Below are positions 16,096 through 24,981 of a stretch of 34,738 nt of DNA, piece by piece. Source of the stretch: Lacrimispora amygdalina (lineage in GTDB: Bacteria; Bacillota; Clostridia; Lachnospirales; Lachnospiraceae); contig NZ_QOHO01000028.1 of assembly GCF_003432035.1 (NCBI RefSeq), forward strand, positions 1 through 34,738. Direction: 5' to 3'. The translations under genes and the position numbers were made by a program. The notes under the pieces were generated by a model. It was not told the origin of the DNA. It searched no databases and worked only from the letters and a program-made list of their open reading frames with translations. Numbering within the stretch: the stretch's first letter is position 1; every line of letters starts with the position of its first letter.

Positions 16096-17373
16096 ATGCA
16101 GAGAAATTATAAAAATATAGAATTATGGAAGAATGTTACGCAAGAACAGTGGAATAGCTGGCAATGGCAGATATCCAATCGAATTACCACAGTTGAGGAA
16201 TTGGAGAAGATCATCAATCTTACAGAAGACGAAAAGTCTGGTATCATCACCAGCCTTAAGAAATTAAAAATGGCGATAACCCCCTACTATGCAACTCTCA
16301 TTAATCCCAAAGACTATAATTGCCCAATTAGAAGGCAGGCGGTTCCAACGGTCCATGAATCAGAAATATCAGATTGTGACAGCTGTGATCCCTTGCATGA
16401 AACCCTTGACTCTCCAGTTCGCGGACTTACACACAGATACCCGGACCGGGTGCTTTTACTTATTACTGAACAGTGCTCCATGTATTGCAGACATTGTACA
16501 AGAAGACGTTTTGCGGGCCAGGAAGATAATACCTTATCAAGAAGGTCGATTTTAAAAGCCATTCAATATATCAAAGCTCATACGGAAATCAGAGATGTTT
16601 TATTATCCGGCGGTGATGCATTGTGTGTTTCGGATGAGAAACTTGAATTTATTTTAAAAGAAATACGGGCAATTCCTCATGTTGAAATCATTAGAATTGG
16701 AACGCGCGTACCGGTTGTTATGCCGCAGCGAATCACAGAGAATTTATGTAATATGATTAAAAAATACCACCCGGTATGGATTAATACCCATTTCAACCAT
16801 CCCTATGAAATAACACAGGAATCGAAACTTGCATGCAAAATGCTTGCTGATGCCGGTATTCCCCTGGGGAACCAGTCTGTTTTATTAAAAAATGTCAATG
16901 ACTGCCCATCTGTTATGAAATCCCTTGTACAGCAATTAGTAATGAACCGGGTAAGACCTTATTATATCTATCAATGCGATCTGTCTGAGGGTATTGAACA
17001 TTTCCGCACACCGGTAGCGAGAGGAATTGAAATTATAGAGTTATTGCGTGGGCATACTTCCGGATTTGCCGTACCCACTTTTGTAATAGATGCACCTGGA
17101 GGCGGAGGTAAGATACCAGTGAATCCCCAATATGTAATATCTCAATCACCGGAAAAAGTGATTCTAAGAAACTACGAAGGCGTAATCTGTACGTATACGG
17201 AACCGGCCGATAAAACCCATACATGTAAACATTGTGGTATTTGTGATAAATACAAGAATGATGAATATAAGGGGTTGGAGAAACTCTTGAAAAATGAGTG
17301 CACCTGCCTGACACCAACAAGTAATGTTCGAATCGACAGGAGAGCGGGATATAATGAAAAAGTTTCAATGTGA
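16096..17373 (+). CDS. ablA: lysine 2,3-aminomutase
   Basis: A 425-residue radical SAM, PLP-dependent enzyme that converts L-lysine to L-beta-lysine. Radical SAM cluster ligands are Cys127, Cys131, Cys134 (CSMYCRHC). The PLP Lys339 lies in PGGGGKIPV. Asp295 (QCDLSEG) and Asp332 (VIDAPGG) match the residues that bind the substrate epsilon-amine in the C. subterminale enzyme (Asp293, Asp330), which favours lysine over glutamate as substrate. C-terminal Cys residues (TCKHCGIC) fit the structural zinc site. It overlaps ablB by 20 bases, the classic pair for making N-epsilon-acetyl-beta-lysine. A catabolic role (lysine fermentation) is less likely because no kamD/kamE or kdd genes are here. Confidence 0.96.
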   Translation: MQRNYKNIELWKNVTQEQWNSWQWQISNRITTVEELEKIINLTEDEKSGIITSLKKLKMAITPYYATLINPKDYNCPIRRQAVPTVHESEISDCDSCDPLHETLDSPVRGLTHRYPDRVLLLITEQCSMYCRHCTRRRFAGQEDNTLSRRSILKAIQYIKAHTEIRDVLLSGGDALCVSDEKLEFILKEIRAIPHVEIIRIGTRVPVVMPQRITENLCNMIKKYHPVWINTHFNHPYEITQESKLACKMLADAGIPLGNQSVLLKNVNDCPSVMKSLVQQLVMNRVRPYYIYQCDLSEGIEHFRTPVARGIEIIELLRGHTSGFAVPTFVIDAPGGGGKIPVNPQYVISQSPEKVILRNYEGVICTYTEPADKTHTCKHCGICDKYKNDEYKGLEKLLKNECTCLTPTSNVRIDRRAGYNEKVSM

Positions 17374-18208
17374 TACGGAAAATAATTGTTTTTTTACAAT
17401 AGATACAGTAAAAATATATCTGGATAAAATGAATAAACGAGTAAAAATCTTTGATTCTGACAGTATAACAATTCAGACCTTAGAAAAAATAAAAGGCTTT
17501 GCATCAGTGAATCAGGCTGGTAAAATTATAGGGAATGCCGTTTTATCTCATGTGAAACTATTTACTCAGGCAGGCTTTTGCATTGAAGGAAAAATAGATG
17601 GCTTTTTCAAAGGAACAGATGCTTATTGTGTGTCGTATTTTATGGACGGCAAGCGAAAAATCTCTGAGAATCAGGAACAAAAAGATAAGATAATCGCTCA
17701 GTGCTTAATGTCAGACAGCAGGTATATTGCAGGTGGCAGCAACAATCCCCCATACAGCATCAGAACTGCCGCACAGCGAGATATAGGAGAAATCGCCGCA
17801 TTATTTTCCACTGTGTTTTCCACCTATCCCACGCCTGTATATGACGAGGAATATTTAAGACAGACAATGAATGGAAAAATACTTTATAAAGTTGCTGAAT
17901 ATGAGGGAAAGATCATTGGAATAGCTTCAGCGGATATGGACATGGAAAACAGGAATGCTGAAATGACAGATTGTGCCACTTATCCGGAGTATAGAGGAAA
18001 AGGGGTTCTCTCAAATATTATATATGAATTAGAATCAGAGCTTAAAAACAGGAATTTTATTACTCTATATAGTCTGTCCAGAGCAGTAAACACAGGGATT
18101 AACATGGTGTTATACAAACACCAGTATAAATATAGAGGCAGATTAATCAATAATTGTAATATATGTGGTGCATTTGAAGATATGAATATCTGGATTAAAA
18201 TGATTTAA
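17354..18208 (+). CDS. ablB: beta-lysine N-acetyltransferase
   Basis: A 284-residue GNAT-fold enzyme expected to transfer acetyl from acetyl-CoA to the epsilon-amine of beta-lysine, giving the compatible solute N-epsilon-acetyl-beta-lysine. I chose ATG 17354 (MKKFQCDTENN) because AGGAGAG precedes it and it overlaps ablA by 20 bases, a common translational coupling. The N-terminal half (about 1-140) is the family-specific part; the C-terminal GNAT domain starts near SIRTAAQRDIGEIAALF and shows the acetyl-CoA loop in YPEYRGKGVLSNIIYEL. Assignment rests on fold plus the ablA neighbour. Confidence 0.92.
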   Translation: MKKFQCDTENNCFFTIDTVKIYLDKMNKRVKIFDSDSITIQTLEKIKGFASVNQAGKIIGNAVLSHVKLFTQAGFCIEGKIDGFFKGTDAYCVSYFMDGKRKISENQEQKDKIIAQCLMSDSRYIAGGSNNPPYSIRTAAQRDIGEIAALFSTVFSTYPTPVYDEEYLRQTMNGKILYKVAEYEGKIIGIASADMDMENRNAEMTDCATYPEYRGKGVLSNIIYELESELKNRNFITLYSLSRAVNTGINMVLYKHQYKYRGRLINNCNICGAFEDMNIWIKMI

Positions 18209-18225
18209 CTTACTTACAGGCGTTA

Positions 18226-19119
18226 TCAGGAATCCTGGGATAGTATCATCTGCTTTAATGCATTTGCAGCAATGCTTGGGCATCGGCTGGTATTCTCCAC
18301 CAGACAGATACTGCGTCTTGGAATCTTCTCCTTAAGAGGAATGGAGAAAACCTCCCCGCTTTCAAGGGCTTCCCTGGCAAAATGTTCCGGGATAAAACCG
18401 ATACCCAGGTCATTTTTAATCATAGGCATCAGCTGATTCGTTGATGCAACTTCGATATCCGGCTTAAAAACAAGATCGTATTTTAAGAGAAGGTTTGAAA
18501 AAAACTCATAAGTCACGGTATCTTTACCGAGACAGACAAATGGGTACTGCAGCAGCTCCGACAGGTTGTGGGGCGTGTCTTTTAAAAAGGAATAATGTCT
18601 CCCTCCAATTAATATCTCCTGAAAAGACTTCAGACATGTTTCCTTCAGTGGAAGTCTGATGTTGGAAGGAGATGTCACAACTGCAAAGTGAACCAGCCGG
18701 TTCTTTAAAACCTGGATTGCCTGTGGAGTGGTGTGGTTAAGAATGCGCAGATGGATACCAGGATGGGTACTGTGGAACGCTGCAAGTATGGGAAGAAGAT
18801 GACCGTGGAGAGCCGTATCACTGACACTGATGGTTATCGTGCCTCCGCTTAGGTTTTTGTCATTGATCAGTTCCAGCTCAGCCGCCCTAAACTGTTCCTG
18901 GGCAATTTTCACATGGGAATAGAGCTTCTCCCCCTCAGGCGTTAATGAGATACCGCGGTTAGACCGCACGAAAAGCTTACATCCCAACTGCTGCTCCAGA
19001 TTATTGATGAATCGTGAAAGATTGGACTGGTTTGCTGAAAGGAGACCAGCTGCCCTGGAAAAACTTTTGCATGTTGCAACATAATAAAAAATTCTGTAAT
19101 AGTCATACGTGATATCCAT
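18226..19119 (-). CDS. LysR-family regulator, divergent to the 4-hydroxybutyrate operon
   Basis: A 297-residue LysR-type regulator. The winged helix-turn-helix is at about 1-60 (YYRIFYYVATCKSFSRAAGLLSANQSNLSRFINNLEQQLGCKLFVRSNRG), followed by a two-subdomain effector-binding region (about 90-295) with IGFIPEHFAREALESGE near the end. It is transcribed away from sucD, with a shared 486-base intergenic region containing dyads, the usual layout for a LysR regulator and its target. It resembles the second LysR (27069-27959): both share FYYVA..K..(S/T)RAA, NHTTPQ/NYNTPQ, and IPRR.IC.V near the C-terminus. A CoA-ester or organic acid effector is a guess. Confidence 0.93.
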   Translation of the reverse strand: MDITYDYYRIFYYVATCKSFSRAAGLLSANQSNLSRFINNLEQQLGCKLFVRSNRGISLTPEGEKLYSHVKIAQEQFRAAELELINDKNLSGGTITISVSDTALHGHLLPILAAFHSTHPGIHLRILNHTTPQAIQVLKNRLVHFAVVTSPSNIRLPLKETCLKSFQEILIGGRHYSFLKDTPHNLSELLQYPFVCLGKDTVTYEFFSNLLLKYDLVFKPDIEVASTNQLMPMIKNDLGIGFIPEHFAREALESGEVFSIPLKEKIPRRSICLVENTSRCPSIAANALKQMILSQDS

Positions 19120-19605
19120 ATACCCTCCATTTATCTTCTATATAAATATTACATAATTGATATACAATATATATATTTTACATATATTAACAGCTATTAT
19201 ATACTTCTAGATATAAGAAGTAAAGAGAAGCACCATTATTTTACCTCAGGACCACCTGTTCCCCGGTCCTTCACGATAACACGGATTTATATTTCCGGTT
19301 AACCCGCCTCAGATCATATCTGTTTCGTTCCAGTATAACTTTCCTTATCCGTTTATTGTCTCTCTGTATACGGCTTTTTTAGCGTTTCTAAGTTAATAAA
19401 TTAACAATAAAATCCGCAAAATATTCCTTGCAAAATTTGGGTATGGCTGCCACACACTAATGAATTGGTGAATATGCCAAAAATGAACCATAAAAAATCC
19501 TATTATTTATGATAAGTTATTAGTATTTTTAAAAACAGGAAAAAGGAACTAGAATTAATCATAGAAACAATGTTAAAAAAATCACTATCTAAGGAGATAA
19601 CAAAA
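19120..19605. promoter_or_regulatory. divergent promoter region of lysR and the sucD operon
   Basis: 486 gene-free, AT-rich bases. Visible dyads: ATTG-ATATA-CAAT (19156-19168), with the spacing expected for a LysR box and 37-49 bases from the lysR start; TACTTCT/AGAAGTA (19202-19222); GTTAAT-AA-ATTAAC (19392-19405); and an imperfect CACTAAT/ATTGGTG at about 19457-19473. The sucD ribosome binding site is AAGGAG near 19592. I could not settle on -35/-10 boxes for either direction. Confidence 0.5.
19156..19168. promoter_or_regulatory. candidate LysR operator (ATTG-N5-CAAT)
   Basis: A perfect inverted repeat ATTG / CAAT with five bases between, close to the start of the divergent lysR gene. It fits the T-N11-A type site bound by LysR proteins and their usual autoregulatory position. 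Such short repeats arise by chance in AT-rich DNA, so confidence is limited. Confidence 0.4.
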
Positions 19606-20964
19606 ATGAGCCAATTAATTCAATCATTAGTGGAACGTTCCAGAAATGCACAGCAGGTCCTGCGTACCTATGACCAGGAAAAGACAGATGCAATTGTAAA
19701 GATGTTTGCAAAAGTTATTTTTGACAATGCAGAACCACTGGCGAAACTTGCTGTGGAAGAAAGCCGGATGGGCGTTTACGAAGACAAGGTCACTAAGAAT
19801 AAAGGAAAATCAAGAATTATATGGAATGCATTAAAGAGTAAGAAGTCCATTGGCATCATCGGAACGGATGAGCAGGCCGGACTGGTTGAGGTGGCAAAGC
19901 CCATGGGCGTTATTGCAGCCGCAACCCCGTGCACAAACCCCATTGTTACTCCCATGTGTAACGCCATGTACGCCGTAAAATGCCAGAATACAATTATTAT
20001 TGCACCACACCCACGCAGTAAGAAATGTGCCATGGCAGTGGCTGATCTGTATTACAAAGAGCTGGACCGTATGGGCGTTCCGAGAGATATTTTCCTGGTA
20101 ATCGAGGAACCGTCTATCGAACTTACCAACGAGCTGATGGCTGCCTGTGATGTTGTACTTGCTACTGGCGGTGCCGGCGTAGTAAAGTCCGCTTACTCCA
20201 GCGGAAAACCAAGCTATGGTGTGGGACCCGGCAATGTACAGGGACTGATTGATGAGGGAATTGATTACAAGGCTGCTGCAGGACGAATGATTGCAAGCCG
20301 TATATTTGACAATGGTATTATCTGTTCCGGAACCCAGACCATCATTGCACCTGAGAAGGATTACGATACGGTGATAAAAGAGTTTGTATCCCAGGGAGCC
20401 TTCTATATTGATGATAAGGCGGTTATTGATAAACTGGCAGAAGTGGTATTTCCAAATGGCGTGATCAACAAAAAGGTGGTTGGACAGTCAGTCAAAACCA
20501 TAGCAGACCTGGCCGGGATTACCGTACCAAAGGGCACAAAGGTCCTGATTGTAAAGCCTGAGAGACATGGAGCAGGGGTTGTATGGAGCAAGGAGAAGAT
20601 GTGCCCGATGATGGCTGCATACAGCTATAAGACCTGGGAAGAGGCTGTACAGATCGCATATGACAATCTGGTATATGAAGGTGAGGGCCATTCCGCAGAC
20701 ATCCAGTCCAACGATAAGAAACACATTGAATATGCAGGTTTGAAGCTTCCTGTCAGCCGCGTGGTAGTCAATCAGACCTGTTCCAGCATGGCAGGCGGAG
20801 CGTTTGCAAACTCATTGAATCCCACCACCACACTGGGGTGCGGAAGCTGGGGCAACAATGCAATCAGCGAGAACCTGTTCTATACCCATCTGATGAATAA
20901 GAGCCGGATCGCATTTGTAAAAAAGGATTGGAAACAGCCGTCTGATGAAGAAATTTTTGCATAG
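19606..20964 (+). CDS. sucD: CoA-acylating succinate semialdehyde dehydrogenase
   Basis: A 452-residue NAD(P)-dependent aldehyde dehydrogenase of the CoA-acylating type; it reduces succinyl-CoA to succinate semialdehyde (reversible). I chose ATG 19606 (MSQLIQSLVERSRNAQ) because AAGGAG lies just before it; the frame is open to 19570. Similarity to C. kluyveri SucD as I recall it is clear throughout: MGVYEDKV, PITNP/PCTNP..TPMCNAM, NTIIIAPHPRSKK, ATGGAGVVKSAYSSGKPSYGVGPGN, catalytic Cys240 in DNGIICSGTQ, and NPTTTLGCGSWG. It is too short to be a fused AdhE. First gene of the 4-hydroxybutyrate operon; acetaldehyde as an alternative substrate is less likely given the neighbours. Confidence 0.93.
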   Translation: MSQLIQSLVERSRNAQQVLRTYDQEKTDAIVKMFAKVIFDNAEPLAKLAVEESRMGVYEDKVTKNKGKSRIIWNALKSKKSIGIIGTDEQAGLVEVAKPMGVIAAATPCTNPIVTPMCNAMYAVKCQNTIIIAPHPRSKKCAMAVADLYYKELDRMGVPRDIFLVIEEPSIELTNELMAACDVVLATGGAGVVKSAYSSGKPSYGVGPGNVQGLIDEGIDYKAAAGRMIASRIFDNGIICSGTQTIIAPEKDYDTVIKEFVSQGAFYIDDKAVIDKLAEVVFPNGVINKKVVGQSVKTIADLAGITVPKGTKVLIVKPERHGAGVVWSKEKMCPMMAAYSYKTWEEAVQIAYDNLVYEGEGHSADIQSNDKKHIEYAGLKLPVSRVVVNQTCSSMAGGAFANSLNPTTTLGCGSWGNNAISENLFYTHLMNKSRIAFVKKDWKQPSDEEIFA

Positions 20965-20975
20965 GAGGGACTGAA

Positions 20976-22091
20976 ATGAAAGAGATTATTTTAAAATCCC
21001 AGATATCCTATTACGATACCTGCAAAGAATTTGCCAGAGAATTTAATCTTGGCAGCGGTGACCTCATATTGACGAACGAATACATATACAAACCGTATTT
21101 CGGAACACTTGGGCTGAATGTCCATACCATTTTTCAGGAGGCCTACGGGACAGGGGAACCGACAGATATCATGGTGGATGCAATCCTTGAAGCCGCTGCA
21201 AAAACAGACTGCAAACGGATTATTGCCATAGGCGGCGGCACGGTGATTGATATCGCTAAAGTAATGGCAGTGTCTGCAGGGGACCCGCTGGATTCCCTCT
21301 ATGCTGCACCTGATAAAATCCAAAAGAAACGGGAACTTGTCATTCTGCCCACAACCTGCGGAACAGGAAGCGAAGTCACGAATATTTCCATTATCAACCG
21401 GACCAGGCTGGGAACAAAGGTAGGACTTGTTTCACCTCATATGTATGCCGATGATGCGGTTCTGGTGCCGGAACTTTTAAACGGACTTCCATTTGCCGTG
21501 TTTGCCGCCAGTTCCATTGATGCTCTGGTTCATGCGGTGGAGTCCAGTCTGTCTCCAAAGGCAACGCCATATACAAAGCTGTTTGGTTACAGAGCCATTG
21601 AAATGATCATCAGAGGCTATCAGAAGATTGCAGCCGAGGGAACGGATGCAAGGCTTCCCCTTATGAAGGATTTCCTGATTGCAGGCAATTATGCGGGGAT
21701 TGCATTCGGAACAGCCGGGTGTGCGGCTGTCCATGCCACCAGCTATCCTCTGGGAGGCACCTATCACGTCGCTCACGGGGAGAGCAACTATGCCATGTTT
21801 ACCGGGGTGCTTAAGAATTACATGGAGATCAGGCAGGATGGCGAGATCGCAGTGATGAACCAGTGTCTTTCAAAACTGCTTGGCTGCCCGGAAGATGTGG
21901 TTTATGACAGGCTGGATGAACTGCTTGGCAAAATACTTCCTAAAAAAGCGCTTCGCCAGTACGGTGTAAAGCAGGAAGAACTTGCTGTATTTACAAAGAG
22001 CGTTATGGAACAGCAGGCACGCCTCATGGCAAACAACTTTGTACCCCTGGATGCGGACCGGGTACTTAAAATTTATCAGGAACTGTATTAA
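20976..22091 (+). CDS. 4hbD: 4-hydroxybutyrate dehydrogenase (iron-type ADH)
   Basis: A 371-residue group III (iron-containing) alcohol dehydrogenase, expected to reduce succinate semialdehyde to 4-hydroxybutyrate with NADH. The nucleotide-binding part has IIAIGGGTVIDIAKV (about 79-93) and LPTTCGTGSEVTNISII; metal-binding histidines are in SIDALVHAVESSLS and HATSYPLGGTYHVAHGESNYAMF. The N-terminal FxLGSxDLILTNEYIYKPY region matches the clostridial 4HbD branch rather than general butanol dehydrogenases. It begins 11 bases after sucD with GGAGG, so the two are co-translated partners in the same two-step reduction. Confidence 0.92.
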   Translation: MKEIILKSQISYYDTCKEFAREFNLGSGDLILTNEYIYKPYFGTLGLNVHTIFQEAYGTGEPTDIMVDAILEAAAKTDCKRIIAIGGGTVIDIAKVMAVSAGDPLDSLYAAPDKIQKKRELVILPTTCGTGSEVTNISIINRTRLGTKVGLVSPHMYADDAVLVPELLNGLPFAVFAASSIDALVHAVESSLSPKATPYTKLFGYRAIEMIIRGYQKIAAEGTDARLPLMKDFLIAGNYAGIAFGTAGCAAVHATSYPLGGTYHVAHGESNYAMFTGVLKNYMEIRQDGEIAVMNQCLSKLLGCPEDVVYDRLDELLGKILPKKALRQYGVKQEELAVFTKSVMEQQARLMANNFVPLDADRVLKIYQELY

Positions 22092-22115
22092 TAGCTGTTT
22101 ATTTGGCAATGAAAC

Positions 22116-22151
22116 TGCGCTCTGCGGATTGCAGACGAGGGTTGGAGCGCA
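22116..22151 (+). other. nested hairpin between 4hbD and abfD
   Basis: TGCGCTC (22116-22122) pairs with GAGCGCA (22145-22151); inside, CTGC and GCAG (22122-22125, 22131-22134) can pair. It lies three bases before the AAGGAG of abfD. No U-tract follows. It may tune the ratio of the dehydratase to upstream enzymes; function unproven. Confidence 0.4.
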
Positions 22152-22170
22152 TGAAAAGGAGAAGAAGATT

Positions 22171-23619
22171 ATGGCATTAATGACTGGTGAAGAATATGTG
22201 GAAAGCATGCGGAAACTGAAACTTAATATTTATATGTTCGGGGAAAAGATTGAAAACCCCATCGACCATCCGATTTTAAGACCGTCCCTTAATTCTGTGA
22301 AAGCTACCTATGATCTGGCTCAGCTGCCGGAATATGAGGATCTGATGACAGTAACTCTGGACGATGGACGCAAAATCAACCGGTTTGCCAACATTCACAG
22401 AAGCACGGATGATTTAATTAAAAAAGTTAAAATGCAAAGACTCTGCGGACAGAAGACGGCTGCGTGTTTCCAGCGCTGCGTGGGTATGGATGCGTTTAAT
22501 GCCGAATGGTCAACCACTTATGAGATCGATGCAAAATACGGCACCAGCTATCATGAAAATTTTAAAAAGTATCTCCGTATGGTTCAGGATAACGATTTGA
22601 CCGTAGACGGAGCAATGACGGATCCAAAGGGTGACAGGGGGCTGGCACCTCATGCCCAGCCAGATCCGGATATGTATTTAAGAGTTGTGGAGCGCAGGGA
22701 TGACGGAATCGTAGTCAGAGGCGCAAAAGCACATCAGACAGGTATTATCAACTCACAGGAAGTGATTGTCATGCCTACCGCAGCAATGGGACCGGATGAT
22801 AAGGATTATGCAGTATCCTTTGCAGTTCCTGTGGACACAGAGGGAATCGTAATGATTATCGGAAGGCAGTCCTGTGATACCAGGAAGCTGGAAGGATCCC
22901 AGATGGATGTGGGCAACAGTGAGTTTGGAGGCGTAGAGGCACTGGTTGTTTTTGATGATGTATTTGTCCCCAATGACCGCATTTTCCTGAATGGTGAATT
23001 TGAGTATGCAGGTATGCTGGTAGAACGGTTCGCCGGATACCACAGGCAGTCTTACGGCGGATGCAAAGTCGGCGTAGGTGATGTTTTAATTGGAGCAGCA
23101 GCTCTGGCAGCGGATTATAACGGCGTACCGAAGGCTTCCCATATTAAGGATAAACTGATTGAAATGACCCATTTAAATGAAACACTTTACTGCTGCGGTA
23201 TCGCTTGTTCCGCGGAAGGGACTCCCACCGATTCCGGTAATTATATCATTGACCTTTTACTCGCCAATGTATGTAAGCAGAATGTGACCAGATATCCATA
23301 TGAGATTGCACGTCTGGCAGAAGATATTGCAGGAGGACTTATGGTAACGGCCCCGTCTGAGAAGGATTTAAATGATCCGGTTGTAGGGGGCTATGTGGAG
23401 AAATATTTAAAGGGAATCGAAGGCGTATCCACCGAAAACCGTCTCAGGATCCTGCGCTTAATTGAGAACCTGACCCTTGGGACTGCTGCGGTGGGATACA
23501 GGACCGAATCCCTTCATGGAGCCGGCTCGCCCCAGGCACAGAGAATTATGATTTCCCGTCAGGGTAATATCGGAAGAAAAAAAGAGCTTGCAAAGGCGAT
23601 TGCGAAAATAAAGGATTAA
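22171..23619 (+). CDS. abfD: 4-hydroxybutyryl-CoA dehydratase / vinylacetyl-CoA isomerase
   Basis: A 482-residue FAD and [4Fe-4S] enzyme, related to acyl-CoA dehydrogenases, that removes water from 4-hydroxybutyryl-CoA by a ketyl-radical mechanism, giving crotonyl-CoA. The start is ATG 22171 (MALMTGEEYVESM) after AAGGAGAAGAAG; the frame is open further upstream but without a plausible site. Cluster ligands fit the C. aminobutyricum enzyme: Cys99 and Cys103 (QKTAACFQRCVG), His291 and Cys298 (GYHRQSYGGC). It is oxygen-sensitive in characterised cases, in line with an anaerobe. It supplies the substrate for the bcd/etf genes at the end of the window. High confidence because the complete ligand set is present. 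Confidence 0.97.
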   Translation: MALMTGEEYVESMRKLKLNIYMFGEKIENPIDHPILRPSLNSVKATYDLAQLPEYEDLMTVTLDDGRKINRFANIHRSTDDLIKKVKMQRLCGQKTAACFQRCVGMDAFNAEWSTTYEIDAKYGTSYHENFKKYLRMVQDNDLTVDGAMTDPKGDRGLAPHAQPDPDMYLRVVERRDDGIVVRGAKAHQTGIINSQEVIVMPTAAMGPDDKDYAVSFAVPVDTEGIVMIIGRQSCDTRKLEGSQMDVGNSEFGGVEALVVFDDVFVPNDRIFLNGEFEYAGMLVERFAGYHRQSYGGCKVGVGDVLIGAAALAADYNGVPKASHIKDKLIEMTHLNETLYCCGIACSAEGTPTDSGNYIIDLLLANVCKQNVTRYPYEIARLAEDIAGGLMVTAPSEKDLNDPVVGGYVEKYLKGIEGVSTENRLRILRLIENLTLGTAAVGYRTESLHGAGSPQAQRIMISRQGNIGRKKELAKAIAKIKD

Positions 23620-23660
23620 AAACGGCCATTTTAGACCTAAGAGGGAGGTTAGACACAGGT

Positions 23661-24977
23661 ATGAATTGGAGAGAGATTTATACATCAAAATTAAAGCCGT
23701 TAAAAGAGGCTGTTAAGGTGGTAAAATCCGGTGACAAAGTGGTGATTGGCCATGCGGTGGGTGAACCCATTAAGCTGGTGGATGCAATGACTGAGTATGC
23801 GGTGCAGGCCGATTTAAGGAATATAGAGATTTACCAGCAGGTGGATATGGGGCATTCCCTTTATGCACAGCCGGGGATGGAAAAACATTTCCGGGAGAAC
23901 AGTTTATTTCTTGGAGCAAAAACCAGAGACTGTGTGAACAGCGGGCGGGGGGACTTTACCCCATGCTATTTTTACCAGGCACCGGAATTTTACCGCAGCA
24001 TAAAAAAACCGGATGTGGTATTCGTTACGTTATCCCTGCCGGATGAGCATGGATACTGCAGTTTCGGTGTGTCCTGTGACTATACAAAGCCGGCAGCAGA
24101 AGTTGAGGGCGCGAAGGTGGTTGCTGCAGTAAATCCCAATATGCCAAGAACGCTGGGGGACAGCTTTATTCATGTATCAGATATTGATGTGATTGTGGAA
24201 GATGACACCCCCATACCCGAGCTTGGGCTTCCCCAGATTGGGGATGTGGAGATGGCAATTGGAGAGCACATCGCTTCTATGGTGAACGATGGTGACTGTC
24301 TTCAGCTTGGAATCGGAGCGATTCCGGATGCAGTGCTTAAGTTTCTTGATAATAAAAAAGATCTGGGCATTCATTCTGAAATGATATCAGACGGCGTGAT
24401 TGATTTATATGAAAAGGGAGTCATCAATTGCACAGCCAAGAATTTTAACAGAGGAAAAATAGTCGTGTCATTCCTCATGGGCAGCCGCAAGCTGTATGAT
24501 TTTGCAGACGATAACCCAAGTGTTTACATGGCGCCGGTGGACTATGTCAATCATCCGGTCATTATCGGACAGAATGATAATATGGTATCCATTAACTCGT
24601 CGGTTGAAGTAAACCTGATGGGGGAGGCGTGCTCCGAGGCGATGGGACTGAAACAGTTTTCCGGAATCGGCGGACAGGTGGACTTTATCAGGGGAGCTTC
24701 TTTCTCAAAAGGCGGCAGATCTATCCTTGCATTCCCTTCCACTGCGAAGAAGGGAACGGTTTCCAGGATTGTACCGTATCTGACCCAGGGAGGAACGGTA
24801 ACCACATCCCGAAATGATGTTGACTATATAGTTACGGAGCATGGTATTGCTAAGATGAAAGGCAATACCCTAAGAGAACGGGCCCGGCAGCTGATCCGAA
24901 TTGCAGCACCCCAGTTTCGGGACGTTCTTGCAGAAGAATTTGAGAGACGTTTTGCTGAAAAATATAAGGAGGTGTAG
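23661..24977 (+). CDS. abfT: 4-hydroxybutyrate CoA-transferase, copy 1
   Basis: A 438-residue family I CoA-transferase (acetyl-CoA hydrolase/transferase, Cat2/AbfT branch). It moves CoA from acetyl-CoA or butyryl-CoA to 4-hydroxybutyrate through a glutamyl-CoA thioester. The catalytic Glu240 is in LGIHSEMISDG; other family motifs are GDCLQLGIGAIPDAVL, FSGIGGQVDFIRGAS, and TTSRNDVDYIVTEHGIA. It follows abfD by 41 bases with GGGAGG, and is followed 4 bases later by a close paralogue. The two copies may differ in acyl preference: one for 4-hydroxybutyrate, the other for succinate or butyrate. Sequence alone does not assign which. Confidence 0.92.
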   Translation: MNWREIYTSKLKPLKEAVKVVKSGDKVVIGHAVGEPIKLVDAMTEYAVQADLRNIEIYQQVDMGHSLYAQPGMEKHFRENSLFLGAKTRDCVNSGRGDFTPCYFYQAPEFYRSIKKPDVVFVTLSLPDEHGYCSFGVSCDYTKPAAEVEGAKVVAAVNPNMPRTLGDSFIHVSDIDVIVEDDTPIPELGLPQIGDVEMAIGEHIASMVNDGDCLQLGIGAIPDAVLKFLDNKKDLGIHSEMISDGVIDLYEKGVINCTAKNFNRGKIVVSFLMGSRKLYDFADDNPSVYMAPVDYVNHPVIIGQNDNMVSINSSVEVNLMGEACSEAMGLKQFSGIGGQVDFIRGASFSKGGRSILAFPSTAKKGTVSRIVPYLTQGGTVTTSRNDVDYIVTEHGIAKMKGNTLRERARQLIRIAAPQFRDVLAEEFERRFAEKYKEV

Positions 24978-24981
24978 CCGT

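Noticed and set aside
16096-17373. Glutamate 2,3-aminomutase
   Set aside because: Asp295 and Asp332, which contact the lysine epsilon-amine, are both present, and ablB follows directly. Glutamate enzymes differ at these sites.
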